This document shows positions 1 through 7,511 of a stretch of DNA of 26,027 bases, in pieces. Position 1 is the first letter of the stretch. Each line of letters starts with the position of its first letter. The notes below the pieces were generated by a model. That model had not been told where the DNA came from. It did not search any database and saw only the letters and a list, made by a program, of their open reading frames with translations. The position numbers and the translations under genes were made by a program. Origin of the DNA: JANWZL01 sp041640815 (GTDB taxonomy: Bacteria; Pseudomonadota; Gammaproteobacteria; Burkholderiales; Thiobacillaceae); NCBI GenBank assembly GCA_041640815.1, contig JBEPZO010000029.1:1-26027 (forward strand). The letters run 5' to 3'.

Positions 1-55
1 CAGCGCCAATGATAGTCGGCCCCCTCGCCGGCGAAAGTAGGTCATCGCCAGACCC
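1..55 (+). rRNA. rrf: 5S ribosomal RNA, 3' end (partial)
   Basis: The first ~55 bases read like the 3' half of a proteobacterial 5S rRNA. They contain the near-invariant GCGCC-x-ATGATAGT block (about 3-17), a hairpin formed by TCGGC and GCCGG (about 15-31), and then GAAAGTAGGTCATCGCCAG (33-51), a hallmark of the 5S 3' end. The final GCCAGACC would pair with the 5' end of the molecule, which lies outside the window. The exact 3' end (54-57) is uncertain. This places the window immediately downstream of an rRNA operon read left to right. An ATG at 9 opens a reading frame into yajQ, but that part is rRNA and spacer, not protein. Confidence 0.88.
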
Positions 56-127
56 CCTCCTACCTACACCACCTCACCCACCCCCCCCACACACACACTC
101 ATACCGCTCACACACACGAAGGGGGGT
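54..127 (+). terminator. C-rich, G-poor spacer after 5S; possible Rho-dependent or hairpin terminator
   Basis: Between the 5S end and 118 the + strand is almost entirely C, A and T, with a single G (106). It includes a run of eight C at 81-88 followed by CA repeats, and more CA repeats at 109-117. C-rich, G-poor RNA is the known signature of Rho utilisation sites. ACCCCCC (80-86) can also pair perfectly with GGGGGGT (121-127) across a 34-base CA-rich loop, but no T-tract follows. Something must end the rRNA transcript here, and no conventional intrinsic terminator is visible. The terminator role is inferred. Confidence 0.35.
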
Positions 128-173
128 AGTGACGATAATGCGCTATGCATGCAAGGTAAAACCCCTCGCAGCC

Positions 174-662
174 ATGCCCTCGTTTGATATTGTTTCTGAA
201 GTCGAAAAGCATGAATTGAAAAACGCTGTCGATCAAGCCAACAAGGAGATCGCTAACCGCTTCGACTTCAAGGGCTCGGATGCGCGCATCGAGCAGGCCG
301 ACTATGTCCTGACGCTATATGCCGACGATGAATTCAAGCTCGAACAGGTCAAGGCGGTGTTGATTGCCAAGCTCAGCAAGCGAGGCATAGACGTGCGCGC
401 GCTCGATGTCGCGGAGCGAAGCGAGAAGGTCTCCGGCAACAAGGTCAAGCGTCAGGTCAGGGTGAGAAACGGCCTCGACACCGAGATGGCGAAGAGAATC
501 GTCAAACTCATCAAGGACAGCAAGCTCAAGGTCACCGCCAGCATCCAGGGGGATGGGGTGCGCGTGTCAGGGGTCAAGCGCGACACCCTGCAGGAGGCCA
601 TCGCGCTCGTTCGTCGCAGCATCACCGAGGTGCCCTTGCAATACGTCAATTTCCGCGACTGA
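174..662 (+). CDS. yajQ: YajQ family cyclic di-GMP-binding protein
   Basis: The 162-residue product begins MPSFDIVSEVEKHELKNAVD and ends LQYVNFRD, both typical of the whole YajQ/UPF0234 family, and matches the usual length of about 160. It has two ferredoxin-like halves. Family members bind nucleotides; in Xanthomonas a homologue binds cyclic di-GMP and modulates transcription, so a signalling role in the cytoplasm is possible. The frame stays open upstream to base 9, but that part overlaps the 5S rRNA and a low-complexity spacer. The ATG at 174 was chosen because it fits the family start, though its ribosome-binding site is poor. An in-frame ATG at 138, about a dozen bases after a G-rich run, is the alternative. 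The gene converges on pcm with one base between stops. Confidence 0.95.
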   Translation: MPSFDIVSEVEKHELKNAVDQANKEIANRFDFKGSDARIEQADYVLTLYADDEFKLEQVKAVLIAKLSKRGIDVRALDVAERSEKVSGNKVKRQVRVRNGLDTEMAKRIVKLIKDSKLKVTASIQGDGVRVSGVKRDTLQEAIALVRRSITEVPLQYVNFRD

Positions 663-663
663 C

Positions 664-1341
664 TCACTCGGTTGGGGCATTGGTCGCCTCGATGTGGCCG
701 GTAAGCGGCACGAAGGCCACCCCGAGCACGTCCCGCTGCGCGAGCTTGCCATCGGCGAGTTTCTCCACCACTTTGAGCGTCTGCGACCAGCCTGGCTGCC
801 CGACCGGGATCACCAGGCGCGCGCCAGGCTTGAGCTGCTCGATGAGCGGTGGCGGGATGAATTGGGCGGCGGCGGTGACGATGATGCCGTCGTATGGGGC
901 ATGTTCGGGCAGACCCTGGTAACCATCGCGGTGGTAGACCTCCACATTGTCGTACCCTAGCGCCGCCAGCCGTTGTTTGGCTGTGCTCGCCAGGGCACCG
1001 ATGATCTCCAAGCTATAGACCTGGCGAACCAAGCGGGACAGCACCGCGGCCTGATAACCGGAACCGGTGCCGATCTCGAGGATGACGTCCTCGGGTTCGG
1101 GGGCGAGCAGATCGGTCATCAACGCCACGATGTAGGGCTGGGAGATGGTTTGGCCATGACCGATCGGTAGCGGACCGTTGCGGAAGGCCAGTGCGCGTAG
1201 CTCCTCGGGGACGAAGCGCTCGCGCGGCACCTCGCGCATCGCCTGCAGCACGCGCGCATCGAGGGCGTCCTTGCCGATATAGCCGCGGGTCATCTCGACC
1301 TCCCAGAGGATGTCCTGCAGCATGGATTCGCGGTCGCCCAT
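664..1341 (-). CDS. pcm: Protein-L-isoaspartate O-methyltransferase
   Basis: The 225-residue protein matches the PCMT family, which uses S-adenosylmethionine to methylate isoaspartyl residues in damaged proteins so they can be repaired. Visible hallmarks are RVLQAMREVPRERFVPE near residues 30-45, GHGQTISQPYIVA (61-73), and the SAM-binding LEIGTGSGYQAAVL (88-101). The C-terminal strand region LVIPVG is also present. The frame opens earlier with a TTG at 1356. The ATG at 1341 is preferred as a better start codon, although neither has a clear Shine-Dalgarno site and an ATG at 1323 is also possible. It is last of three minus-strand genes (tal, rpfE-type, pcm), closely spaced and probably co-transcribed. 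The family also includes bacterial homologues of unproven repair activity. Confidence 0.92.
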   Translation of the reverse strand: MGDRESMLQDILWEVEMTRGYIGKDALDARVLQAMREVPRERFVPEELRALAFRNGPLPIGHGQTISQPYIVALMTDLLAPEPEDVILEIGTGSGYQAAVLSRLVRQVYSLEIIGALASTAKQRLAALGYDNVEVYHRDGYQGLPEHAPYDGIIVTAAAQFIPPPLIEQLKPGARLVIPVGQPGWSQTLKVVEKLADGKLAQRDVLGVAFVPLTGHIEATNAPTE

Positions 1342-1359
1342 GGTCGACGGATGCAATCG

Positions 1360-2337
1360 TTAGGCCAACACCGGCTGGCGACGCCAGAAACGGTAGACCG
1401 AGGCGGGGCTCAAGTCACGGCCCAAGCTCAGCGCGCCCGTGCATTCGAGCTGCAACCGCTTGAGCGAGCGTCGTCGCAGGGCGCTCAGCATTGGGCTGAA
1501 CCAGTCCTGTTCCAACTGCGCGAGGGCACGGGCTAGGGCATCCCCTTCCGCGCCGGCGGGTAGCTGCAGGATCACCATGGCCGTTTCGTCCTCGCTCAGC
1601 GCGCTGAGCCGTTGCGGCTCCGTACAGCGCAGGCCCGCCGACTTGGCCAGGGCAAGGGCGAGGGGATGTCGTGCCGACAGGCAGGCATAGTCTGGCGGCA
1701 CGATGGGCAGGTAGCGGCCTGCACCCCAAAACCAAACGCTGTTGATGGGCCACTTGCCCGCCGCCTCACGCCTTTGGTTGACCGGATGCGCATGCAGAAG
1801 CATTTGCACCTCGTTCAAGCGGCGGCGCCACAATGCCGCCGTCGGTCCCCGCGGCAGACATTGCTCGATGGGACGGCCCTCGACGGCGTCGAGCGGATCG
1901 GTCTGCGGCGCGGGCTCGCTCGCGCCCAGCCGCAAGTACCAGCGGTCGGGCGTAGGGGCGTGGAAGGCGAGCCCCTCCGCCGCGAAATGTCCCTGTAGCG
2001 CCGCAATCAAGGCATCGGCCTCGTCTTGGTCCACGTCCAGCCGCTCGGGGCCCAAGGCGATGAGCCGGTCTTGATGGAACTGTAGGCTAATGGGATCAGC
2101 GCGCAGCCAGAGCGCCCGTTCAGGATCCAGGCCATCCATGGCGAGGGTATGGGCCGCGATGGGCAAACCCGCGTCCAACCCGAAGGCGTGCGCGATGGCT
2201 GCGCTCAGGCTGCTGTGGCCAGGAAGCGCCTGCCCCCTGGCCAGCAATATGGCGAGGGACGGCGCATGCCGCCGTAGCAGCGCCGTGAGCCCCGCCGGCA
2301 TCGGCAGGCCATCGAGTAGGACGTGTAACCGCCTCAT
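1360..2337 (-). CDS. RpfE-type regulatory/phosphoglycerate mutase-like protein
   Basis: This 325-residue protein resembles the RpfE-type family of beta- and gammaproteobacteria (the family named from the Xanthomonas rpf cluster). It is sometimes annotated as cofactor-independent phosphoglycerate mutase-like, without biochemical support known to me. The clearest family signature is LNEVQMLLHAHPVNQRREA followed by INSVWFWGAG at about residues 173-207. The N-terminus (MRRLHVLLDGL) also resembles a phosphatase/mutase-fold first strand. No signal peptide or membrane segment is evident. It starts 28 bases after the tal stop and ends 18 bases before the chosen pcm ATG (3 bases before the alternative TTG), suggesting one transcript. 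Its role is unknown and the mutase label should not be taken as function. Confidence 0.72.
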   Translation of the reverse strand: MRRLHVLLDGLPMPAGLTALLRRHAPSLAILLARGQALPGHSSLSAAIAHAFGLDAGLPIAAHTLAMDGLDPERALWLRADPISLQFHQDRLIALGPERLDVDQDEADALIAALQGHFAAEGLAFHAPTPDRWYLRLGASEPAPQTDPLDAVEGRPIEQCLPRGPTAALWRRRLNEVQMLLHAHPVNQRREAAGKWPINSVWFWGAGRYLPIVPPDYACLSARHPLALALAKSAGLRCTEPQRLSALSEDETAMVILQLPAGAEGDALARALAQLEQDWFSPMLSALRRRSLKRLQLECTGALSLGRDLSPASVYRFWRRQPVLA

Positions 2338-2365
2338 GCGGATTAGCGCCGCGGCTCAACCCCAC

Positions 2366-3442
2366 TCATCGCATCAGCGCGATGAGCTGGTCATAGGATG
2401 CCGCAAACAGCTCTACCCCCTCGCGTTGCAACGTCTCTCCGAGTTCGGCCGGCGAGATGTCTAGGTGTTCCAGCCGGACGATGTGCGCCTCGGCCTCCGC
2501 GATGCCCTCCTCCAGGCGTGCGGCGACCTGGCCATGGTCGAGCAGGGCGGCGAGCGTCTTGTCCGGCAGGGTGTTGATCGTCTCCGGCCCCATCAGGGGC
2601 TCGACATAGGCGAGATCGCTATAGGCCGGGTTCTTGGTGCCGCTGCTCGCCCACAGCAGGTACTGCGGCCTCACCCCTGCGGCCTTCAAGTCGGCAAATG
2701 CCGCCCCATGGAATAGGTCTTTGTAGCGCTGATAGGCGAGTTTGGCCATCGCCACCGCCGTCTTGCCGCGCATGTGCATGGCCTCGGGTGTGGCCAAGGC
2801 ATCGAGGCGCTTGTCGGCAAGGGTATCCACGCGGGATAGAAACAGGCTGGCCACGGCCTTGAGCCGCTTCGGCTCACCCCCCGCGGCAAGCCAAGCCTTG
2901 GCCCCGCGGATATAGGCCTCGAAGACGCGCACCACATGCTGCAGCGAGAACAGCAGAGTGACGTTGACGCGGATGCCTTGGGCGGTCAACTGCTCGAAGG
3001 CGGCAATGCCTGCCGGGGTGCCGGGCACTTTGATCAGCAGGTTGTCACGTCCAACCAAGGCGGTCAGACGCCGCGCCTCGGCGATCGTGCCAGCGGTGTC
3101 ATGGGCCAGGCGCGGCGCCACCTCGAGGCTGACGTAACCATCGTCACCGCCGCTGGCCGCATAGATGGGATGCAAAAGATCACAGGCGGCAGCGATGTCC
3201 GCCACCACCAGCGCCTCGTAGCGCCGCTCCGGGTCGGGCTCCGTCTGCTTCAGCCGAGCCAGATCCTCGCGGTAATAGGGGCTGTCGCTGACGGCCTTGT
3301 GAAAGATGGTGGGGTTGGAGGTGATGCCGCTCACCCCTTCGGCGATCAGGCGTGCGAGGACGCCCTCGCGCAGGTGGTTACGGGACAGGTTGTCGAGCCA
3401 GATACTCTGGCCGATGCGTTTCAATTCAGTCAATACCGACAT
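2366..3442 (-). CDS. tal: Transaldolase (long form)
   Basis: The 358-residue enzyme transfers a dihydroxyacetone unit between sugar phosphates in the non-oxidative pentose phosphate pathway. The N-terminal GQSIWLDNLSRN and SGITSNPTIF (about 11-47) are typical of the family. The Schiff-base lysine is K138 in NLLIKVPGTP, and NVTLLFS follows it. The length and extended C-terminus resemble the actinobacterial/cyanobacterial long type rather than the shorter enterobacterial TalB. The ATG at 3442 was chosen because a GAGGAG ribosome-binding site (3450-3455) lies 7 bases upstream; an in-frame GTG at 3448 is too close to that site. It heads the tal - rpfE-type - pcm group and faces away from the DUF2189 gene. 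Confidence 0.95.
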   Translation of the reverse strand: MSVLTELKRIGQSIWLDNLSRNHLREGVLARLIAEGVSGITSNPTIFHKAVSDSPYYREDLARLKQTEPDPERRYEALVVADIAAACDLLHPIYAASGGDDGYVSLEVAPRLAHDTAGTIAEARRLTALVGRDNLLIKVPGTPAGIAAFEQLTAQGIRVNVTLLFSLQHVVRVFEAYIRGAKAWLAAGGEPKRLKAVASLFLSRVDTLADKRLDALATPEAMHMRGKTAVAMAKLAYQRYKDLFHGAAFADLKAAGVRPQYLLWASSGTKNPAYSDLAYVEPLMGPETINTLPDKTLAALLDHGQVAARLEEGIAEAEAHIVRLEHLDISPAELGETLQREGVELFAASYDQLIALMR

Positions 3443-3491
3443 GAGCACGCTCCTCGAATTTGCCGAGAAAGATCTTCATCTACCTTTCCAT

Positions 3492-3520
3492 TGTCTAGTG
3501 TTCAACTAAACTGTTAGCAA
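3492..3520 (-). promoter_or_regulatory. Possible sigma70-type promoter of tal
   Basis: On the minus strand TTGCTA (3520-3515) is followed after 17 bases by TAGACA (3497-3492), about 50 bases upstream of the tal ATG. The spacing is ideal but the -10 is weak (three of six consensus bases). The divergent spacer 3443-3568 is AT-richer than the flanking genes, as expected for a promoter region. No clear plus-strand promoter for the DUF2189 gene was found. Confidence 0.25.
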
Positions 3521-3568
3521 GGCGAAACTTTGATCACCAGTAGAAACGACAGTAGGAAGGAGGTGGAG

Positions 3569-4354
3569 ATGGACACCGTGAGCATCAAACCGCACAGCAA
3601 ACACATCGAACTGCCACCCATTTGCCGGGTATCGGCGCTCTCACCATTCAGATGGCTGCGTGCCGGGTGGGGCGATTTTCTGCACGACTGGCCCTGGTCG
3701 CTGGCCTACGGCGTGTTGTTCGCTGCCTTGGGTTACCTCCTCATCGGCTATGCCTGGGCTAGACTGCATCTGGCAATGGCCCTTACCACGGGCTTCCTGC
3801 TCGTCGCCCCGTTCTTGGCCATCGGCTTTTATGACCTGTCGCGGCGGCGAGAAAATCCCGGCCGCGACAAACCGTTTGCCGGCCTGCGGGCCAATGCGGC
3901 CTCCATCGGGATGTTCGCCCTCATGTTGGCTTTCATCCTGAGTGCTTGGGAACGCATCTCGGCGATCCTGGTCGGCCTGTTAGTGAAGTCCGACATCGTC
4001 ACCAGCGACCGCTTCTCGCTCGCTTTGCTCTTGGCGCCTGAACACGTGGGCTTTCTCGTCCCCTACATGTTGTTCGGTGCCCTGGTGGCTGCCCTGACCT
4101 TCGCCCTGGCGGTGGTGTCACTGCCGATGCTGATGGACCGCCGCGTTGACCTCATCACCGCCATCATGACCAGCCTCTGGGTCGTGCGCGAAAACCCCTT
4201 GCCCATGCTGGTCTGGGCTTTGCTCATCGCCGTGCTCGGGTTTGCCGGCCTGCTGGCTTGGTTCATACCGTTGGCCATCATCTTCCCCGTGCTCGGCCAT
4301 GCGACCTGGCATGCCTATCGCGACCTGGTGGCACAAAGCCCTGACGCACAATGA
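3569..4354 (+). CDS. DUF2189 family integral membrane protein
   Basis: The 261-residue protein matches the DUF2189 family of predicted inner-membrane proteins of unknown function. The characteristic start is PFRWLRAGWGDFLHDWPWSLAYG (about residues 26-48) leading into the first membrane helix. Five to six hydrophobic helices follow, and the C-terminus ends in a short polar tail after ATWHAYRDLV. The ATG at 3569 was chosen because AAGGAGG (3557-3563) sits 5 bases upstream; the frame extends to 3530 without such support. It diverges from tal and is followed after 54 bases by yjbQ. In other proteobacteria such proteins often lie near respiratory genes, but nothing here identifies a substrate or partner. 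Confidence 0.85.
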   Translation: MDTVSIKPHSKHIELPPICRVSALSPFRWLRAGWGDFLHDWPWSLAYGVLFAALGYLLIGYAWARLHLAMALTTGFLLVAPFLAIGFYDLSRRRENPGRDKPFAGLRANAASIGMFALMLAFILSAWERISAILVGLLVKSDIVTSDRFSLALLLAPEHVGFLVPYMLFGALVAALTFALAVVSLPMLMDRRVDLITAIMTSLWVVRENPLPMLVWALLIAVLGFAGLLAWFIPLAIIFPVLGHATWHAYRDLVAQSPDAQ

Positions 4355-4408
4355 GGCGGCTGTTCGCGCCCGCGCCGATCATCGAGCAAACAGCCACTGA
4401 GCCACGCC

Positions 4409-4828
4409 GTGCGCCAGCACCAAAACAGTTTCTTCATCGAGACGCGGGGCAAGGGGCTCTATGAGATGACGCGCGAGATCGCCGGCTGGCTGCGGGCGTG
4501 TCGGGCGGGGGCGGGGCTGTTGACCCTGTTCGTTCGCCACACATCGGCCAGTCTGTTGATCCAGGAGAATGCCGATCCGTCTGTGCGTCACGACCTGGAA
4601 TCTTTTTTCAGCCGCTTGGTGCCGGAGGATGACCCCCTCTACCGTCATCGCCAGGAGGGCCCCGACGACATGCCGGCCCATGTGCGCACCGCCCTGACCC
4701 AAACCCATCTATGCATTCCGGTCCAGGGTGGGCAAATGGTGTTAGGCACTTGGCAGGGGATTTACCTGTTCGAGCATCGGCGCGGCTCACATCGCCGGGA
4801 GGTCGTGGCGCATCTGCTCACTGACTGA
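4409..4828 (+). CDS. YjbQ/UPF0047 family secondary thiamine-phosphate synthase
   Basis: The 139-residue protein is a typical full-length member of the YjbQ (UPF0047) family. Conserved blocks are RHTSASLLIQENADPSVRHDLE (about 43-64), EGPDDMPAHVR and IPVQGGQMVLGTWQGIYLFEHR near the end. Some members have weak thiamine phosphate synthase activity that rescues thiE mutants; the physiological role is unsettled. The start is the GTG at 4409, which matches the family N-terminus (MRQHQNSFFIETRGKG), although no strong ribosome-binding site precedes it. It may be co-transcribed with the DUF2189 gene upstream. No metal or cofactor genes surround it to suggest a specific pathway. Confidence 0.9.
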   Translation: MRQHQNSFFIETRGKGLYEMTREIAGWLRACRAGAGLLTLFVRHTSASLLIQENADPSVRHDLESFFSRLVPEDDPLYRHRQEGPDDMPAHVRTALTQTHLCIPVQGGQMVLGTWQGIYLFEHRRGSHRREVVAHLLTD

Positions 4829-4962
4829 AACGGCAGGCGCGGTCTGCGCTTGCGCGCTCGGGTCTGGCTTTTGCACCTGGGCCCGCCAGCTGCGCAAGGC
4901 CAGGGCAGGTGATCGCCTGCGGAGGCTGGCCGCCGCGGCAACGATGTGGCAGACTGCCAGCC

Positions 4963-6207
4963 GTGTTGCCCTACGAACTCTGGATCGGCCTGCGCTATAC
5001 GCGCGCCAAACGCCGCAATCACTTCATCTCCTTCATCTCCGCAATCTCCATGGGTGGCATCGCCTTGGGGGTGATGGCGCTCATCGTCGTGCTGTCGGTG
5101 ATGAACGGCTTCCAGGAGGAGCTGCGCAGCCGCATCCTCGGCGTTGCCGCTCACCTGGAGATCACCGGCCCCGAGGAAGTGCTTTTGCACTGGCCGCAGC
5201 TCACTGCCCAGGTCTCTCGCCACCCGCAGGTGCGGGGCACGGCGCCCTATGTGCGCGGACAGGGCCTGCTCGCCCATGGCGCCAACACGCGGGGGGTGCT
5301 GATCCGGGGGGTGTTGCCGGAGCGTGAGGCTCAGGTCTCCGACCTGGCCGCCGCCATGAAGACAGGCCGCCTCACAGACCTCAAAGCGGGGCAGTTCAAC
5401 ATCGTTTTGGGTCTGGAGCTGGCGCGTAGCCTCGGGCTTGCCCCAGGGGACAAGGTGGCGGTGGTCACGCCGCAGGGCGGCCTCACCCCCGCCGGCCTGG
5501 TGCCGCGTTTGAAACAGTTCAAGGTGGTCGGCGTCTTCCAGGCAGGGATGTACGAATACGATGCCGGCCTGGCTTTGATCCATCTGGCCGACGCGCAGAA
5601 GCTCTACCGCCTGGGCGAGGGCGTGTCGGGGCTGCGGGTTAAGCTGGCGGACATGGAGCGGGCGCCTATGGTTACGCGCGAGTTGGCGCGCCGTCTCGAG
5701 GGGGATTATTTTCTCTCCGACTGGACCATGAGCCACGCCAACTTCTTTCGCGCGGTGGCGATCGAGAAGCGCATGATGGCCCTCATTCTGACCCTGATCG
5801 TCGCCGTGGCCGCGTTCAACATCATCTCCACCTTGGTCATGGCGGTGACCGACAAACAGGCGGACATCGCCATCCTGCGCACGCTGGGGGCGAGTCCAGG
5901 CAGCATCATGCAGGTGTTCATGGTGCAGGGCAGCCTGATCGGCATCGCCGGCACCGTGTTGGGGGTGGTGGGAGGGGTCGCGCTTGCGCTCAATGTCGAA
6001 CGCGTCGTGCCGATGATCGAGCGCGGCTTGGGTCTGGATCTCTTCCCGGCCGATGTCTACCTGATCTCCGAGCTGCCTTCCAAGCTGGTGTGGGCCGATG
6101 TCGCCTGGATCGCGGGCGTGGCGCTGCTGCTCTCATTCCTGGCCACACTCTACCCAAGCTGGCGGGCCGCGCGCCTGCAACCGGCAGAGGCCCTGCGCTA
6201 TGAGTGA
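4963..6207 (+). CDS. lolC: Lipoprotein-releasing ABC transporter permease LolC/LolE type
   Basis: This 414-residue inner-membrane protein extracts mature lipoproteins from the inner membrane and hands them to LolA. The N-terminus YELWIGLRYTRAKRRNHFISFIS, followed by GIALGVMALIVVLSVMNGFQ, is the classic LolC/E start and first membrane helix. A large periplasmic domain occupies about residues 50-265. Three C-terminal helices follow, including the FtsX-like segment around FNIISTLVMAVTDKQADIAILRTLGAS. The GTG at 4963 was chosen because it gives the family N-terminus; upstream in-frame sequence from 4909 looks non-coding. Its stop overlaps the lolD start by 8 bases, implying translational coupling. 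Only one permease gene is present, so the transporter may be a homodimeric LolF-like form or the second gene may lie elsewhere. Confidence 0.93.
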   Translation: MLPYELWIGLRYTRAKRRNHFISFISAISMGGIALGVMALIVVLSVMNGFQEELRSRILGVAAHLEITGPEEVLLHWPQLTAQVSRHPQVRGTAPYVRGQGLLAHGANTRGVLIRGVLPEREAQVSDLAAAMKTGRLTDLKAGQFNIVLGLELARSLGLAPGDKVAVVTPQGGLTPAGLVPRLKQFKVVGVFQAGMYEYDAGLALIHLADAQKLYRLGEGVSGLRVKLADMERAPMVTRELARRLEGDYFLSDWTMSHANFFRAVAIEKRMMALILTLIVAVAAFNIISTLVMAVTDKQADIAILRTLGASPGSIMQVFMVQGSLIGIAGTVLGVVGGVALALNVERVVPMIERGLGLDLFPADVYLISELPSKLVWADVAWIAGVALLLSFLATLYPSWRAARLQPAEALRYE

Positions 6208-6895
6208 GCCGCGCCCGGGGGCGACCGTCCTGTCCTGTACCGCCCTGCAAAAGTATTATTGGCAGGGACACACCGAGGTACCGGTATTGACAGGTGTGGA
6301 TCTGGCCCTCAACGCCGGCGAGCGGGTGGCCATCATGGGCGCCTCTGGCGCGGGCAAGAGCACGCTGTTGCACATCTTGGGCGGTCTCGAGCGTCCCACG
6401 GCGGGCCGCGTGATGCTGGCGGGGCAGGATCTGTGGGCCCTCTCTGAGCAGGCACGCGGGCGGCTACGCAATCACCACCTGGGCTTTGTCTATCAATTTC
6501 ATCACCTGCTGCCCGAGTTTAGCGCCGTGGAGAACGTCGCCATGCCGCTGTTGATCCGCCGCGTCCCGCGCCAGCAGGCGTTAGCGGCAGCCGCACAGAT
6601 GCTGGCCGAGGTGGGGCTCGGCCACCGGCTGGCGCATCGACCAGGCGAGCTGTCGGGCGGCGAGCGGCAACGGGCGGCCATCGCCCGGGCCCTGGTCACG
6701 CGGCCCGCCTGCGTGCTGATGGATGAACCGACCGGCAATCTGGACCGGCAAACCGCCGAGAAGGTCCAGGCGCTGCTGCTCGATTTGAGCCAGCGACACG
6801 CGGTGAGTTTCCTGGTGGTGACGCATGACCCACAGCTCGCCGCCCGCATGGAACGCCGGCTGCATCTGCAGGATGGACGCCTCTACCCGGCCTGA
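6200..6895 (+). CDS. lolD: Lipoprotein-releasing ABC transporter ATP-binding protein LolD
   Basis: The 231-residue ATPase powers the LolC/E permease encoded just upstream. All ABC hallmarks are visible: Walker A GASGAGKST (47-55), Q-loop VYQFHHLLPEF, signature LSGGERQR, Walker B VLMDEPTGNLD, and the H-loop in LVVTHD. The phrase FHHLLPEFSAVENVAMPLLI is typical of LolD rather than of other MacB-like ATPases. The ATG at 6200 lies inside the last codons of lolC (ATGAGTGA), so the pair is probably translated in a coupled way. The frame remains open upstream to 6098, but that segment is an alternate-frame reading of lolC. Confidence 0.95.
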   Translation: MSEPRPGATVLSCTALQKYYWQGHTEVPVLTGVDLALNAGERVAIMGASGAGKSTLLHILGGLERPTAGRVMLAGQDLWALSEQARGRLRNHHLGFVYQFHHLLPEFSAVENVAMPLLIRRVPRQQALAAAAQMLAEVGLGHRLAHRPGELSGGERQRAAIARALVTRPACVLMDEPTGNLDRQTAEKVQALLLDLSQRHAVSFLVVTHDPQLAARMERRLHLQDGRLYPA

Positions 6896-6904
6896 TCGAT
6901 GCGG

Positions 6905-6933
6905 TTGGCGAACATCGACCGCATTGTTAGACT
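6905..6933 (+). promoter_or_regulatory. Likely sigma70-type promoter of soxXA
   Basis: TTGGCG (6905-6910) and TAGACT (6928-6933) are separated by exactly 17 bases and lie about 38 bases upstream of the soxX ATG, between lolD and soxX. Each hexamer matches four of six consensus bases. This suggests soxXA can be transcribed independently of lolCD. The call is based on pattern only. Confidence 0.4.
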
Positions 6934-6970
6934 GACTACACGATCATGGTCCGTACAAGGAGGAGACGCG

Positions 6971-7498
6971 ATGAAACCCATCGGCCTGGTCGCGTGGGTA
7001 TGGTGCTTGAGCTTGCCCAGCCTTGCCGCCGGTCCGCCGCCCGACGCGGCCATCGATCCAGCGGCCGCCGTCAAGACCTTGAGCCCGAAGGTGGTGGTCA
7101 ACAGCGGACGCCTGGAATGGGAACCCTTTAAGCGGGACCTCTCCGCCTGGCCTAGCCTGAGCCATCTTGAGCGGCGCGGCAGCCTGCCGCCCAAGCAGGC
7201 CGCCTACAGCGAACCGCTGCGCGGCGATGCGCTACGCGGCAAGGCGATCGCCATGGACCCCGCCAGGGGCAATTGCATCGCTTGCCATCTGCTGCCAGGT
7301 GAGGATTGGCCCGGTTCGGTCGGCCCCCCGCTGATCGGCTACAAACGGCAGGGTCACACAAACGCCTACGTCTATCAGCAGATCTACGACCGGCGCCTCG
7401 CTAACCCGCATACCGTCATGCCGCCGTTCGGGGTCTTCGGGGTGTTGAGCGACCAGGACATCCGCGACCTCGTGGCCTACCTGCAAAGCCTGGAATGA
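6971..7498 (+). CDS. soxX: SoxX, c-type cytochrome subunit of SoxXA
   Basis: The 175-residue protein has a Sec signal peptide (about 1-19, ending SLAA) and one covalent haem site, CIACH (C102-H106), with a likely axial methionine M150 in TVMPPFG. The blocks GNCIACHLLPGEDWPGSVGPPL and DIRDLVAYLQSLE are typical of SoxX. With SoxA it forms the periplasmic cytochrome that attaches thiosulfate to the SoxYZ carrier and passes electrons onward. The ATG at 6971 has an excellent ribosome-binding site, AAGGAGGAG (6957-6965). A promoter-like sequence lies in the 75-base spacer after lolD. The N-terminal region before the haem (about 40-90) is rather long and holds no recognised motif. soxA follows after 13 bases. 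Confidence 0.9.
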   Translation: MKPIGLVAWVWCLSLPSLAAGPPPDAAIDPAAAVKTLSPKVVVNSGRLEWEPFKRDLSAWPSLSHLERRGSLPPKQAAYSEPLRGDALRGKAIAMDPARGNCIACHLLPGEDWPGSVGPPLIGYKRQGHTNAYVYQQIYDRRLANPHTVMPPFGVFGVLSDQDIRDLVAYLQSLE

Positions 7499-7511
7499 AG
7501 GGAGAGGGCAG

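Noticed and set aside
61..120. CA repeats as a CRISPR or other ordered repeat array
   Set aside because: Simple dinucleotide low complexity without spacers or a repeat unit.
9..173. N-terminal extension of YajQ from the ATG at 9
   Set aside because: The first part is 5S rRNA and the rest is C/CA-rich spacer; YajQ proteins start at the equivalent of 174.
4358..4395. GGCTGTT/AACAGCC inverted repeat between the DUF2189 gene and yjbQ as a terminator
   Set aside because: Arms of 7 bases with a 24-base loop and no T-tract; too weak to call.
4762..5736. Minus-strand open frame (324 codons) over yjbQ end and lolC
   Set aside because: Antisense to lolC, whose protein sequence is clearly conserved; the translation is low-complexity and domain-free.
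6898..6970. SoxX starting upstream at 6899
   Set aside because: That reading would translate the promoter-like sequence and the Shine-Dalgarno site and would remove the signal peptide from the N-terminus.
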